Assembly: GCF_001854605.1 (NCBI RefSeq)
Contig: NZ_MKJU01000025.1
Span: forward strand, 744,378 to 808,377
Direction of reading: 5' to 3'
From: Pseudoalteromonas amylolytica
GTDB taxonomy: Bacteria; Pseudomonadota; Gammaproteobacteria; Enterobacterales; Alteromonadaceae
DNA: 64,000 nt
The position numbers and the translations under genes are program-made. Below the pieces are notes generated by a model. It searched no databases and had not been told where the DNA came from. It saw nothing but the letters and a program-made list of their open reading frames with translations. Below, piece by piece: positions 9,458-17,522 of this stretch (its first letter is position 1; every line of letters begins with the position of its first letter).

Positions 9458-10178
9458 GTCAACGGATGTAAGAGAACGGGACGGATATTTTCACTCTGTG
9501 CAAGATGTCAGTTTTACCTGCAACCGCGGAGAAGTACTAGGCTTACTAGGCCCAAATGGTGCAGGTAAGACCACTACATTGCGAATGCTCTCGACAGCGC
9601 TTAAACCTGACAACGGTGAAATTCACATCAATGGGCAAGATGTGGTAGCCAAGCCTTTGATTGGCAGAAAAGCAATCGGCTTTTTATCAGGCTCTACTGG
9701 GTTATACGGGCGTCTAAGTGCCAAAGAAAATGTTGAGTACTTTGCCAAACTTCATGGTTTAAAGGGACGAGCACTCAAGGCGCGTTGTGATGAGCTATTT
9801 GAAGTGCTGGATATGGGCTCATTTTTAGACAAGCGTGCAGAACATTTATCAACCGGCATGAAACAAAAAGCCAATATTGCCAGAGCGGTTGTGCATCAAC
9901 CAGATGTGGTGGTGTTAGATGAGCCCACGACAGGTTTGGATATCATGACCACTCAGACGGTAATTAACTTTATTCGCGATCTGAAAAACCAAGGTACGCC
10001 AGTTATTTTTTCAACGCATCACCTCGATGAAGTGGCTTTATTGTGTGACAGAATATGCGTGATAGACAGAGGGGTAAGTTGCTTTGATGACAGTGTTGAG
10101 AACTTTAAAGTAAAAGGCCAAAGCCAAGAGCTCAATCAAGCATTTATGAATCTATTACAGGGAGACACATATGTTTGA
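9393..10178 (+). CDS. natA: ABC transporter ATPase, NatA-like
   Basis: A 261-residue cytoplasmic ATPase subunit that would power the adjacent ABC-2 permease. Walker A is GPNGAGKTT near residue 55, the signature is LSTGMKQK near residue 152, and Walker B is VVVLDEPTTGLD near residue 172, followed by an STHH switch. The insertion between residues 12 and 35 before the Q-loop region is typical of NatA-type proteins. AAGGA lies 6 bases before the ATG. It overlaps the DUF3025 gene upstream and the permease gene downstream by 8 bases. NatAB of Bacillus exports sodium, but the substrate here is an inference. Confidence 0.88.
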   Translation: MIEVKALQKRFKLTKAHQQKGKSTDVRERDGYFHSVQDVSFTCNRGEVLGLLGPNGAGKTTTLRMLSTALKPDNGEIHINGQDVVAKPLIGRKAIGFLSGSTGLYGRLSAKENVEYFAKLHGLKGRALKARCDELFEVLDMGSFLDKRAEHLSTGMKQKANIARAVVHQPDVVVLDEPTTGLDIMTTQTVINFIRDLKNQGTPVIFSTHHLDEVALLCDRICVIDRGVSCFDDSVENFKVKGQSQELNQAFMNLLQGDTYV

Positions 10179-11379
10179 GGTATTTAAAAAAGAGCTTCTT
10201 GAGCTTATCAGAGATATAAAAACCTTGTTCTTTGTATTGGCGCTCCCCATGCTGATTTTTCCGGTGATCATGGCGTTGGTTGGCTTTTTAGGCTCTCAAG
10301 CCGCGCTAAAGGCTGAGCAGAAGGTACACACCTATTACTTGGTTAATGAGCAATACGGACAAGCCTATGCTGAAAGGGTGTTTTATCATAAGAGCTTTAA
10401 AAAGTATGCAGGAGATGAGCAGTTCACATCCATAGAGCAGTTAAAACAAGCTGTTCGTGAGGGCGTTATTGATGTGGGTATCTATTTAGAGAACGACCCT
10501 GAAAAAACGTTAGCCCAAGGCAAACAAGCTAATTGGCAAGTGGTGTTTAATGATGCGCAAAGTATTAACTTTATTTACGATAGACTGCGCTCTTTAGCAA
10601 ATGAATTTTCAGACAGTCTTCGTGAGCAAACTTTAGTTTCATTGGGGATTGAAAAAACCAAGCAGCAGGCTATTTTGCAACCGATTCAAATCAGCAAAGT
10701 TGATACCGCCGATAAGCGAGAGAATCTAGGTGAAAAGTTGGGGGCCTTTATTCCTTATTTACTGATCCCTCTTGTGCTAATGGGCGCAAGCTATCCAGCC
10801 ATCGACCTAGGCGCAGGTGAAAAAGAGCGTGGCACATTAGAGACGTTGTTACTGACCCCAGTTACGCGCACTCAGCTGGTATTAGGAAAATTTTTAACCG
10901 TACTACTGAGCTCGCTTGCGTGCGCGACAGTCACTGTACTCAGTATGGCTGTTTGGGTATCTGTGGCGATAGGTTTTGTAGAGTTAGACACGGTAAAGTC
11001 AGCGTTTTCTAGTGTCACAGGCGCTGATTTTTTATTAATTTTTGCGCTACTGGTGCCAATTGCCGCGATATTTTCATCCTTAGTGTTGGCGATATCAATC
11101 TATGCTCGAACGTTTAAAGAAGCGCAAAATTATATGGCGCCACTGAGCATGGGGGTGTTTTTACCCATCCTTATATCTGTGATGCCTAATATGGAACTCA
11201 GTGCAAAAACCGCGTTAATTCCAGTAACCAATGTTGCACTGGCGATAAAAGAAATTATCAAAGGTACGGTGGATTATGGTTTGCTGAGCATGATCGTCAT
11301 CGCCTCAGTGGCACTTGCTGCGTTACTGCTAGCATTTTGCGTACGTTGGTTTTCTAAAGAAGAGGTATTATTCCGCTAA
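10171..11379 (+). CDS. natB: ABC-2 type permease, NatB-like
   Basis: A 402-residue inner-membrane permease. One transmembrane segment near residues 20-42 is followed by a large extracytoplasmic domain (about 45-190) and then five or six helices. The conserved AGEKERGTLETLLLTPVTR block near residue 215 marks the ABC-2/NatB family. It pairs with the overlapping ATPase gene and may export Na+ or another small compound. It ends at a hairpin in the gap before the convergent phosphoesterase gene. Confidence 0.86.
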   Translation: MFEVFKKELLELIRDIKTLFFVLALPMLIFPVIMALVGFLGSQAALKAEQKVHTYYLVNEQYGQAYAERVFYHKSFKKYAGDEQFTSIEQLKQAVREGVIDVGIYLENDPEKTLAQGKQANWQVVFNDAQSINFIYDRLRSLANEFSDSLREQTLVSLGIEKTKQQAILQPIQISKVDTADKRENLGEKLGAFIPYLLIPLVLMGASYPAIDLGAGEKERGTLETLLLTPVTRTQLVLGKFLTVLLSSLACATVTVLSMAVWVSVAIGFVELDTVKSAFSSVTGADFLLIFALLVPIAAIFSSLVLAISIYARTFKEAQNYMAPLSMGVFLPILISVMPNMELSAKTALIPVTNVALAIKEIIKGTVDYGLLSMIVIASVALAALLLAFCVRWFSKEEVLFR

Positions 11380-11390
11380 TCATCACAGTA

Positions 11391-11427
11391 TGTAACAAGC
11401 GCGAATTTAGAGTTTGCGCTTGTTACA
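11391..11427. terminator. Hairpin between convergent natB and phosphoesterase genes
   Basis: Perfect 12-bp arms TGTAACAAGCGC and GCGCTTGTTACA with a 13-base loop. The following T-run is weak on both strands, so termination is plausible but not certain. Confidence 0.5.
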
Positions 11428-11435
11428 TAGCAATT

Positions 11436-12236
11436 TTAGGCCGCCTTGACACCAGCGCTTTTGACTTCGCTTAACTCCACCACATTGACGACGTGCTGAA
11501 TGTCAGACCAATGTAATAGTTCAATTCGACCATTTTTATTCTCAACCAGCGCAGTGCAGTTCTCAATCCAATCACCGTCGTTACAGTACACAATACCATC
11601 TTGAACTTTGATTGCAGGCTGGTGGATATGGCCGCAAATAATACCATCCACGCCTTGCTTTTTAGCTTCGTGAATTGCTGCGGATTCGAACGCATTAATA
11701 GCAGCACGCGCCTTATGAACACGATTTTTTAGCCATGAAGCCAGTGACCAGTAATGGCCGCCATACAAACGGCGTATACGGTTGGTCCAGCGATTTAAAA
11801 ATAATAAAAAGTCATACGCTGCATCGCCTGCAATGCTGATTAGCTTGTTATAACGTGTGGCAGAATCAAAGTCGTCGCCATGTAGCAGCAAGAATTTTTT
11901 ACCGAGTGAGGTGGTGTGGATAAAGGTTTTGTGCACTTCGACATTGAACAGGCTTTTGCCTGCATAGTTGCGAAAAGTTTCATCGTGGTTGCCAGGAATA
12001 TAGACCACCCGAGTACCAGACTCCGCTTTGGCTTGAATGCACTCAAGCACTTTGTAATGAGAGGGCTGCCAATAAAATTGACGCTTCATTGACCATAAGT
12101 CAACGATGTCGCCTACCAGATAGAGTACATCACAGCGCGTACTGTTTAAAAAATCTAACAAATAGTCGGCTTTGCAATCCTTGTAGCCGAGATGAACATC
12201 CGAGATCCAGATACTCGGGTAATACGTTGTAGTCAT
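11436..12236 (-). CDS. LpxH-like metallophosphoesterase
   Basis: A 266-residue calcineurin-like phosphoesterase related to UDP-2,3-diacylglucosamine diphosphatase of lipid A synthesis. Metal-binding motifs appear in order: ISDVHLG, GDIVDLW, GNHDE, LLHGDDFD and GHIHQP. It is longer than E. coli LpxH (240) and has the YGGHYWSLASWLKNRV segment typical of a second, LpxH-like group common in marine bacteria, so the exact substrate is uncertain. I choose ATG 12236, with GAGG 9 bases upstream, over the in-frame TTG at 12251. Monocistronic, convergent with natB. Confidence 0.85.
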   Translation of the reverse strand: MTTTYYPSIWISDVHLGYKDCKADYLLDFLNSTRCDVLYLVGDIVDLWSMKRQFYWQPSHYKVLECIQAKAESGTRVVYIPGNHDETFRNYAGKSLFNVEVHKTFIHTTSLGKKFLLLHGDDFDSATRYNKLISIAGDAAYDFLLFLNRWTNRIRRLYGGHYWSLASWLKNRVHKARAAINAFESAAIHEAKKQGVDGIICGHIHQPAIKVQDGIVYCNDGDWIENCTALVENKNGRIELLHWSDIQHVVNVVELSEVKSAGVKAA

Positions 12237-12352
12237 GGTCCGTAGCCTCAAGCGTAATAATAGTTAAATTAATGCGCTTACATGAACAAGCCATGACATT
12301 AATGCGACAGATTAGAGAAGGGTTGAGAGTTAGGTTGTATACGGAGTCTAAA

Positions 12353-12430
12353 ATGGGCTGGGGCAGTTGTTATTGTATTGAGTACTCAAAAGCTTGTAGT
12401 CTCGTAAAAGCTATTTTAAAGTGGCGATGA
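12353..12430 (+). CDS. Possible 25-residue small ORF
   Basis: In the gap before the TonB_C lipoprotein gene an ATG with GGAG 6 bases upstream opens a 25-codon frame rich in Cys and aromatic residues (three cysteines). Nothing else supports it. It is listed only because the ribosome-binding site is well placed. Confidence 0.15.
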   Translation: MGWGSCYCIEYSKACSLVKAILKWR

Positions 12431-12506
12431 TCATGACTGACCAAGTTGGCATAACCTTCTATCTTGGTGAATCAGTTATAAAACAAACTAGCTATAAGGA
12501 TTTAGC

Positions 12507-12962
12507 ATGAATAAAACAGTAATACTATCGGTTTTGTGTATTCATTTGGGTGCTTGCACATCAACAGACACGTCTCAAACAGCCTCTCTTGAACAAGCAA
12601 AATATATTGATTTAACGTCAGATAGCAAAAACCAGCTGCTTGCGCAGTATTGGGTGTCCAAAAAAAGAGTCGAGCCGCTGTATCCAATTGATGCTGCCAA
12701 AAGTCGGCTGTCTGGTTGTGTTGACCTTGTGGTTGGCATTAATAGTGATGGTACATGGCATCTACATAAGGTGAAAAAGTCCTACCCGCAAGGGGTGTTT
12801 GACAAACCCACATTTGCAGCGCTTTCAAAGTGGCGATGGAAAGCTGCGGCTAATAACGTTGAAAAACTGCCAGTTTTAACGACCATCCAGATGGATTTTA
12901 TGATTCAAGGCTCAAAAAACAAAAATGAGGCAGATACTCAGTGTGGCTTTGCAAATACTTAG
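12507..12962 (+). CDS. TonB C-terminal domain lipoprotein
   Basis: A 151-residue lipoprotein with signal sequence and lipobox LGAC (residues 14-17). After a short linker, the region from VEPLYPIDAAKSRLSGCVDL (about residue 52) to the end has the TonB C-terminal fold pattern: YP..A...L.G.V.L...I..DG and then F...A..AL..WRW. TonB itself is anchored by an N-terminal helix and a Pro-rich spacer, both absent here, so this is a periplasmic stand-alone TonB_C module, perhaps an accessory of outer-membrane energisation. AAGGA lies 7 bases before the start. A second small secreted-protein gene follows. Confidence 0.75.
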   Translation: MNKTVILSVLCIHLGACTSTDTSQTASLEQAKYIDLTSDSKNQLLAQYWVSKKRVEPLYPIDAAKSRLSGCVDLVVGINSDGTWHLHKVKKSYPQGVFDKPTFAALSKWRWKAAANNVEKLPVLTTIQMDFMIQGSKNKNEADTQCGFANT

Positions 12963-13075
12963 CACAAAAATCAAGGTGAAACTTTATAAAGTGTAATTCG
13001 GTAATGTAAATTTAACACTGCTTAATGTGGTTTTAGTGTTAATTTTTGTCGTGTAAATAATTACAAGGATAAACG

Positions 13076-13496
13076 ATGATTAATTTTCTTTATGGCAGCA
13101 TCAAGTCTGCCACATTACTGCTATGCGTTGGTTACATCAGCAGCGGTTATGCTCAAACATCCGAAAATACGACCCTAAGCTCGCAAGTGACCTCTCAAAG
13201 CACTTATATTGAACTAAAAAATGGGTCAGCAACAACGCATATACAACAATTTGTAAAACAAAAAGCAGAGCTAGAAACGTCAGGGGAATGTCCTTTTACA
13301 AGTCTTCATGATCCTGAATGTACTAGAGATGAGTTGCTCCCTCACTATGAGCGATGAGCGTGAAAATTTCTGGGAATGTATTGACGGAGTGGCTCATGAA
13401 GAGAGTTGCCCCACATTACTTGAGTTTAGTTATGCGCAGCAAGGTTGTGTTTTGCCTCAAGACGTTGAGGACATGTTTGAGCACTGTAATTTTTGA
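13076..13496 (+). pseudogene. Secreted six-Cys (CBM14-like) protein, split by 7-bp duplication
   Basis: Two overlapping frames encode halves of what looks like one 137-residue exported protein. The first (13076-13357, 93 residues) has an AAGGA ribosome site and a signal peptide ending near GYAQT. The second frame continues with FWECIDGVAHEESCP... to 13496. At the junction the 7-mer ATGAGCG occurs twice in tandem (13347-13353, 13354-13360); removing one copy fuses the frames exactly. The fused C-terminal part has six cysteines spaced like a peritrophin-A/chitin-binding type 2 module (C-P, PEC, WECIDG, SCP, GC, HC). Chitin binding is an inference. It may be a recent inactivation, or two coupled ORFs. 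Confidence 0.6.
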
Positions 13497-13539
13497 GTAG
13501 GTGCTATGATTTTTCAAGAGTTGCATAAAGGGTGATTAG

Positions 13540-13560
13540 AAAGCCGCATCGCGCGGCTTT
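13540..13560 (+). terminator. Intrinsic terminator after the split Cys-rich gene
   Basis: Stem AAAGCCGC / GCGGCTTT with a 5-base loop, followed directly by further T residues. It also lies just past the stop of the convergent S9 peptidase gene. Confidence 0.85.
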
Positions 13561-13577
13561 TTTATAGGCGATTAAGG

Positions 13578-15611
13578 TTATTTTTTATATTTTTCGAACC
13601 ATGCCAGTGTGTGTTCGATTTTGCTGATCATCCTTGACGGCTTACCTGCAATGCCATGTGGCGCCCCTGGGATTTTGACGAGTACGGAGTCAATTTTACG
13701 ATGCTTTAGCGCTTGATAAAATTGTTCAGTCTCAGCCATGGGCGTGCGTAAGTCTTCTTCACCGGTCATCAGCATGGTTGGGGTGGTAACATTGCCAACG
13801 AGGGACAGCGGTGAGCGCTGCCAGTAATGATCGACATGCTCCCACGGCATACCAGGAAATTGCGTTGGGATCTGCACTAGACCACTGTCGGCGGTCAGTA
13901 CTTTACTCAGCCAGTTGATAACGGGTTTAACGACAACCGCCGCGTTAAAGCGGTTTGTTAAGCCAATTGCATACGCAGTGGCGATTCCTCCGGCTGAACC
14001 ACCGGCAATAAATAAGTTGTTTTCGTCGATAAAGCCTGTTTTCAACATTGCGTCTACGCCAGAGTTGTGATCGGCGAAGTCTTCTTTAGAGCTGTATTTA
14101 TATTTCAACAACATAGCAAAACGCTCACCATAGGAGCTACTACCTCTGTGGTTATCATAAAAAACCACGTAGCCTTGAGATGCATAACGCTGCAATTCAG
14201 CAGAGAAGTGTGGGCCATACGCAAGATGAGGTCCGCCATGTATTTCTAGTAATAAAGGGTACTTCTTGGCAGGGTCAAAATTAGGCGGCGTGATGTACCA
14301 GCCCTGAATTTTTTCGCCATCGAAAGATGAGGTATAGTTAATTTCGTGTACTTTACCCAATTGTTTGTGAGCCAGAAGATCTTCATTTAACTTTGTCAGC
14401 TGTTTTACTTTGCCCTTACTGTTGGTCAGTGCAACATCAGCAGGGCGCTGGCTACTGCCAGTGGTAAATGCGATATCGCCATCATAGTTGGCACTAAACT
14501 GGCCACTCAAATAAGGGCGACCTAATGTGGTACCAGAGAGGCTATCAGTTAGGTCGGTAATTTTTCCCTTTGTGGTAATTGTTGCAAGCTTCTTCATACC
14601 GTGATCATCGTATGAAATAGCCAATTTCGCGTTGCCTATCCAACTTGGATTTTGTACTGAACGGTCAAAGTCTTTGGCAACGAGTTGGCTTTTTTTAGTT
14701 TGCCAATGCATGATGTTGAGCTTGTGGTTGCGATAAGGGTTAAGCTCACCCGACGCACTTAGATAGGCCAATTGCTTACCATCTTTGGAGAAACTCGGTG
14801 AGTGCTCTCGACCCGGTGCTGAGGTTAATTGCGTGATCTTACCTTCAAAATTCACCTCAAATAAGTCACCTTCAAGCGCTTTGTACTCCCAATCTGAGAT
14901 ACGGTTTGCGGAAAAAACAATGGCTTTAGAGTCTGAACGCCAAGCGAGCTTGCCACCGTGATGATATTCTCCCGATGTAAGTTGGCGCGGGGTTCCGCCC
15001 TCGCTGAGTAATACAAATATTTGACGGTAGCCGGGTTTTACTAAACCACGTCCATCGGCTTGATAGTAAGCTCGGTCAATCACTACCGCAGGCTCCGACC
15101 AAGAAGCACCTTTAGGTGGGGCAGGCATTTTGGCGATAACACTTGGTTTTTCTTCTACTTTTTGGCTGAAGGCGAGCCATTTACCATCTGGTGACCAAGT
15201 TAAATCGCTCACTCCGGAACCTTGCTGAGTGAGCAAAGCTGTGCGGTTTTGTGCTAGATAATGTACGTGAATTTGATTGCTACCTGAGACATTACTGACA
15301 AAGGCAATTTTGCTACCATCTGGCGACCACCTCGGCTGACTGTAACTATTTTTGTCAGAAAATAGGGGAGATTGTACGCCTGAACTGCTATCAACCAGCC
15401 ATAAGTTCTGTCTTTTGGTGTCTTTCATGATGTCGTTGGAATTTCGAACATATATAATTTGCTGGCCATTCGGTGAGATCTGAGGATCACTTGCATACTC
15501 TAGTTCAAAAATATCCTTTGCTTGTAAGCCTTCGCTGGCTTGTGCAAATACTGGCAACACAGTACACGCAAAGAATGTGCACTGTAAGGCTGTTTTTAAC
15601 CTGAAAGACAT
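13578..15611 (-). CDS. S9-family prolyl oligopeptidase-like peptidase
   Basis: A 677-residue exported serine peptidase of the DPP/acylaminoacyl-peptidase group. A signal peptide ends near residue 25 (FAQASEG). A beta-propeller follows, with recurrent WSPDG/SPDGKWLAF-type blades (about residues 35-400), then an alpha/beta-hydrolase domain. The catalytic triad is visible as GGSAGG (Ser near 539), the Asp of EEDLRTPM (near 620) and the His of APHGI (near 653). It would cleave peptides in the periplasm or outside. No partner genes; the gene is flanked by a terminator at its 3' end and a 550-bp gap at its 5' end. Confidence 0.93.
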   Translation of the reverse strand: MSFRLKTALQCTFFACTVLPVFAQASEGLQAKDIFELEYASDPQISPNGQQIIYVRNSNDIMKDTKRQNLWLVDSSSGVQSPLFSDKNSYSQPRWSPDGSKIAFVSNVSGSNQIHVHYLAQNRTALLTQQGSGVSDLTWSPDGKWLAFSQKVEEKPSVIAKMPAPPKGASWSEPAVVIDRAYYQADGRGLVKPGYRQIFVLLSEGGTPRQLTSGEYHHGGKLAWRSDSKAIVFSANRISDWEYKALEGDLFEVNFEGKITQLTSAPGREHSPSFSKDGKQLAYLSASGELNPYRNHKLNIMHWQTKKSQLVAKDFDRSVQNPSWIGNAKLAISYDDHGMKKLATITTKGKITDLTDSLSGTTLGRPYLSGQFSANYDGDIAFTTGSSQRPADVALTNSKGKVKQLTKLNEDLLAHKQLGKVHEINYTSSFDGEKIQGWYITPPNFDPAKKYPLLLEIHGGPHLAYGPHFSAELQRYASQGYVVFYDNHRGSSSYGERFAMLLKYKYSSKEDFADHNSGVDAMLKTGFIDENNLFIAGGSAGGIATAYAIGLTNRFNAAVVVKPVINWLSKVLTADSGLVQIPTQFPGMPWEHVDHYWQRSPLSLVGNVTTPTMLMTGEEDLRTPMAETEQFYQALKHRKIDSVLVKIPGAPHGIAGKPSRMISKIEHTLAWFEKYKK

Positions 15612-16161
15612 ATTAAGTTCCCATATAAACAGTTATTCAAATAGATATAACATAGTTATTCAGTTCGACGCGAATGTCACCCCAGATACGATAAACCTAA
15701 ATAAAAATCCGATATGTGCGATGTTTGTATGAATAGCAATAGGGAAAAGCAATGATTAATTTCCTTTTATGTATGGGTCATATCTGAAGCGGTCTAGCTA
15801 AACACCTAATAATATAGAGCTAAGTGCAAAAGTTTCCGTCCATAGCACATCTATTATTGAGCTAAAAAATGGTTTAAAAACTATGTAAATAAGGAGAGTG
15901 AAGAAGCTAAAAGCGCTCACGTTTTGCGCCTGTTTTGTCTGTTGTAGTAGTTTTATTATGTATGTTACAATAATTGCGTTTTTGGTAATTATTCTGGTCG
16001 TAAACCTTAAATCCACCGAGTCATATTTTCTCAGGTATTTAATCTCACCTGAGCAAATGGTGAGCGTAGTTGCTCAGCCCCCCCTTAAAAGGCTATCCAG
16101 CGTGTCATTGAGAACGTATACATGTGTACTCCACGAGGTCTAATGTGGAGTTTTCAATCAA
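15612..16161. other. 550-bp gap between S9 peptidase and hexapeptide-repeat genes
   Basis: No convincing gene. A GTG-started frame at 15898-16143 (81 codons) begins one base after an AAGGAGA motif and encodes a hydrophobic N-terminal segment, but the spacing is too short and the rest looks non-coding. An inverted repeat ACTCCAC...GTGGAGT (16128-16151) followed by four T residues sits just before the next gene and could be an attenuator or terminator. Promoters for both flanking genes must be here. Confidence 0.4.
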
Positions 16162-17097
16162 ATGAATTTAAAAAGATTTAACATGAAGTATCTAGCGATT
16201 TTATTGGCAGCATTTTTAAGTACCGTTGTAAATGCAGCGACAAGCTCTAGTTGTCCAAATGAAGAAGGCTATTTTTACACCAATGATAGAGACACGAGAA
16301 ATCCATCACAAGGGGGATTTGTTTCTCACGATGCAGATATATCTGACAATATCTGGCTAGGTAAAAATGCGGCGATATGCGGGTTTGCAACGGTAAGCAA
16401 CAGAGCGAGAATTACTGGTAGAGCGATTGTTTGTGGTGATGCGGTAGTAACTGGAAGTAAAGCAAGAGTAACGGGGCATGCAAAAGTGTGTGGAAATGCC
16501 CGTATTGATGGCTCGAAACGTGATGTTGTGATGAAAGGATACTTTGAAGCATATTCAGGACTATTCGACGCCGGCGTACATTCAGCGGACAAAAAAGCGA
16601 ATAAAAAAACAAATAAAGAGCACATATCTGAATTTATTAATAGTGTGAATAATTTTAGCTCTACCGTTTATTTATTTGCGGGGGAAACAAAGAGAATGAT
16701 CAGCCAAAGCAGTTTCCAAGCATACCAAGATAACATTAAAGACAGCTGCGAGATTGTGTTATCAGAAATAAGTACAAATAAAGCCCTTAGAGACGGTAAA
16801 GTTGCAGTCTGGCCAAAAGAAAATATGACGAGTAGATTCAATTTAAGGGATTTAGAAGTCAATGGGTTAACCATCTCAGGTAGTCGTTTTGATCGTAATC
16901 ACTTTGATATGTTTCAGTTCTCTATCAACTTACGTAATGATCAAGGTTTCGAGGCGTTTGCAAAAAAACAAAACTCTAGTGGGAAGTGGGTTAATAAAAG
17001 AGAGCAACTCAGCGGCTATTGGTTTCATAGTGAGAAGAAAGCGGCATTGCAAAATTTGCGCGCTTCATTTGTGAGTGCAGTACGAGCCTGTAAATAA
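16162..17097 (+). CDS. Secreted protein with hexapeptide (beta-helix) repeats
   Basis: A 311-residue exported protein; the signal peptide ends near STVVNA (residue 25). Residues about 55-125 carry regularly spaced A-x-V-x-G/N-x-A hexapeptide-like repeats (NAAICGFATVSNRARITG and following), the pattern of a short left-handed beta-helix. Cysteines sit at equivalent turns (ICG, VCG, VCG). The remaining 180 residues are unlike anything I recognise. A second possible start at 16183 would also leave a signal peptide; neither has a well-spaced ribosome site. Function unknown; it stands alone between two long gaps. Confidence 0.65.
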   Translation: MNLKRFNMKYLAILLAAFLSTVVNAATSSSCPNEEGYFYTNDRDTRNPSQGGFVSHDADISDNIWLGKNAAICGFATVSNRARITGRAIVCGDAVVTGSKARVTGHAKVCGNARIDGSKRDVVMKGYFEAYSGLFDAGVHSADKKANKKTNKEHISEFINSVNNFSSTVYLFAGETKRMISQSSFQAYQDNIKDSCEIVLSEISTNKALRDGKVAVWPKENMTSRFNLRDLEVNGLTISGSRFDRNHFDMFQFSINLRNDQGFEAFAKKQNSSGKWVNKREQLSGYWFHSEKKAALQNLRASFVSAVRACK

Positions 17098-17310
17098 GCT
17101 AGAAAAACACACTGAAAATGACCTTTAAAGTGTACTTTTTGCCATAAGTGTTATCGATCTATAAAAGATCACTTAAAAAACGACTGTTGCACGGTGAGCT
17201 ATAGCGTATTCATATATTCTGAAAAAGTACGCTTATTTGTTCCTAATGATGCTCGACTTTCATCAATCATGAAAAAAGCGTTTTGAACGCGGAATAAGCA
17301 ATTGTAGCTT

Positions 17311-17466
17311 TGATATGGCTCAATAAACTATGACAATGATCCGCAGAATGAATTAGAAAAATTTCGTTGGTTACATGATAAGAAAGTAATTTCAGATGAC
17401 GAGTTTAATGCACTAAAGCATTAACTAGAAATTGAGGATGAAGTGCAAAATAGCGGGGTTAAGTGA
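17311..17466 (+). pseudogene. Remnant of a SHOCT-domain protein
   Basis: In one frame this stretch reads NDPQNELEKFRWLHDKKVIS then DDEFNALKH, a stop (17422-17424), then LEIEDEVQNSGVK and a second stop. The pattern L-x2-L-x-D-x2-x-I-(S/T)-x2-EF-x2-x-K-x2-L is the short C-terminal SHOCT domain. No start codon occurs after the upstream in-frame stop, and the internal TAA replaces what is normally a Gln/Lys codon. It therefore looks like the decayed tail of a lost gene. Confidence 0.5.
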
Positions 17467-17473
17467 ATAAAAG

Positions 17474-17507
17474 GTAAAAGGCAACATTGTAAAATGTTGC
17501 CTTTTAC
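17474..17507 (-). terminator. Intrinsic terminator of proS
   Basis: A perfect 15-bp stem (GTAAAAGGCAACATT and its complement) with a 4-base loop lies 15 bases past the proS stop. Its base has A/T-rich flanks on both sides, so it can act in either direction. Confidence 0.85.
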
Positions 17508-17522
17508 TTTAGCTAAGGTAAA

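Noticed and set aside
15898..16143. 81-codon GTG frame with hydrophobic start
   Set aside because: The AAGGAGA motif is only one base from the GTG, and the second half looks non-coding.
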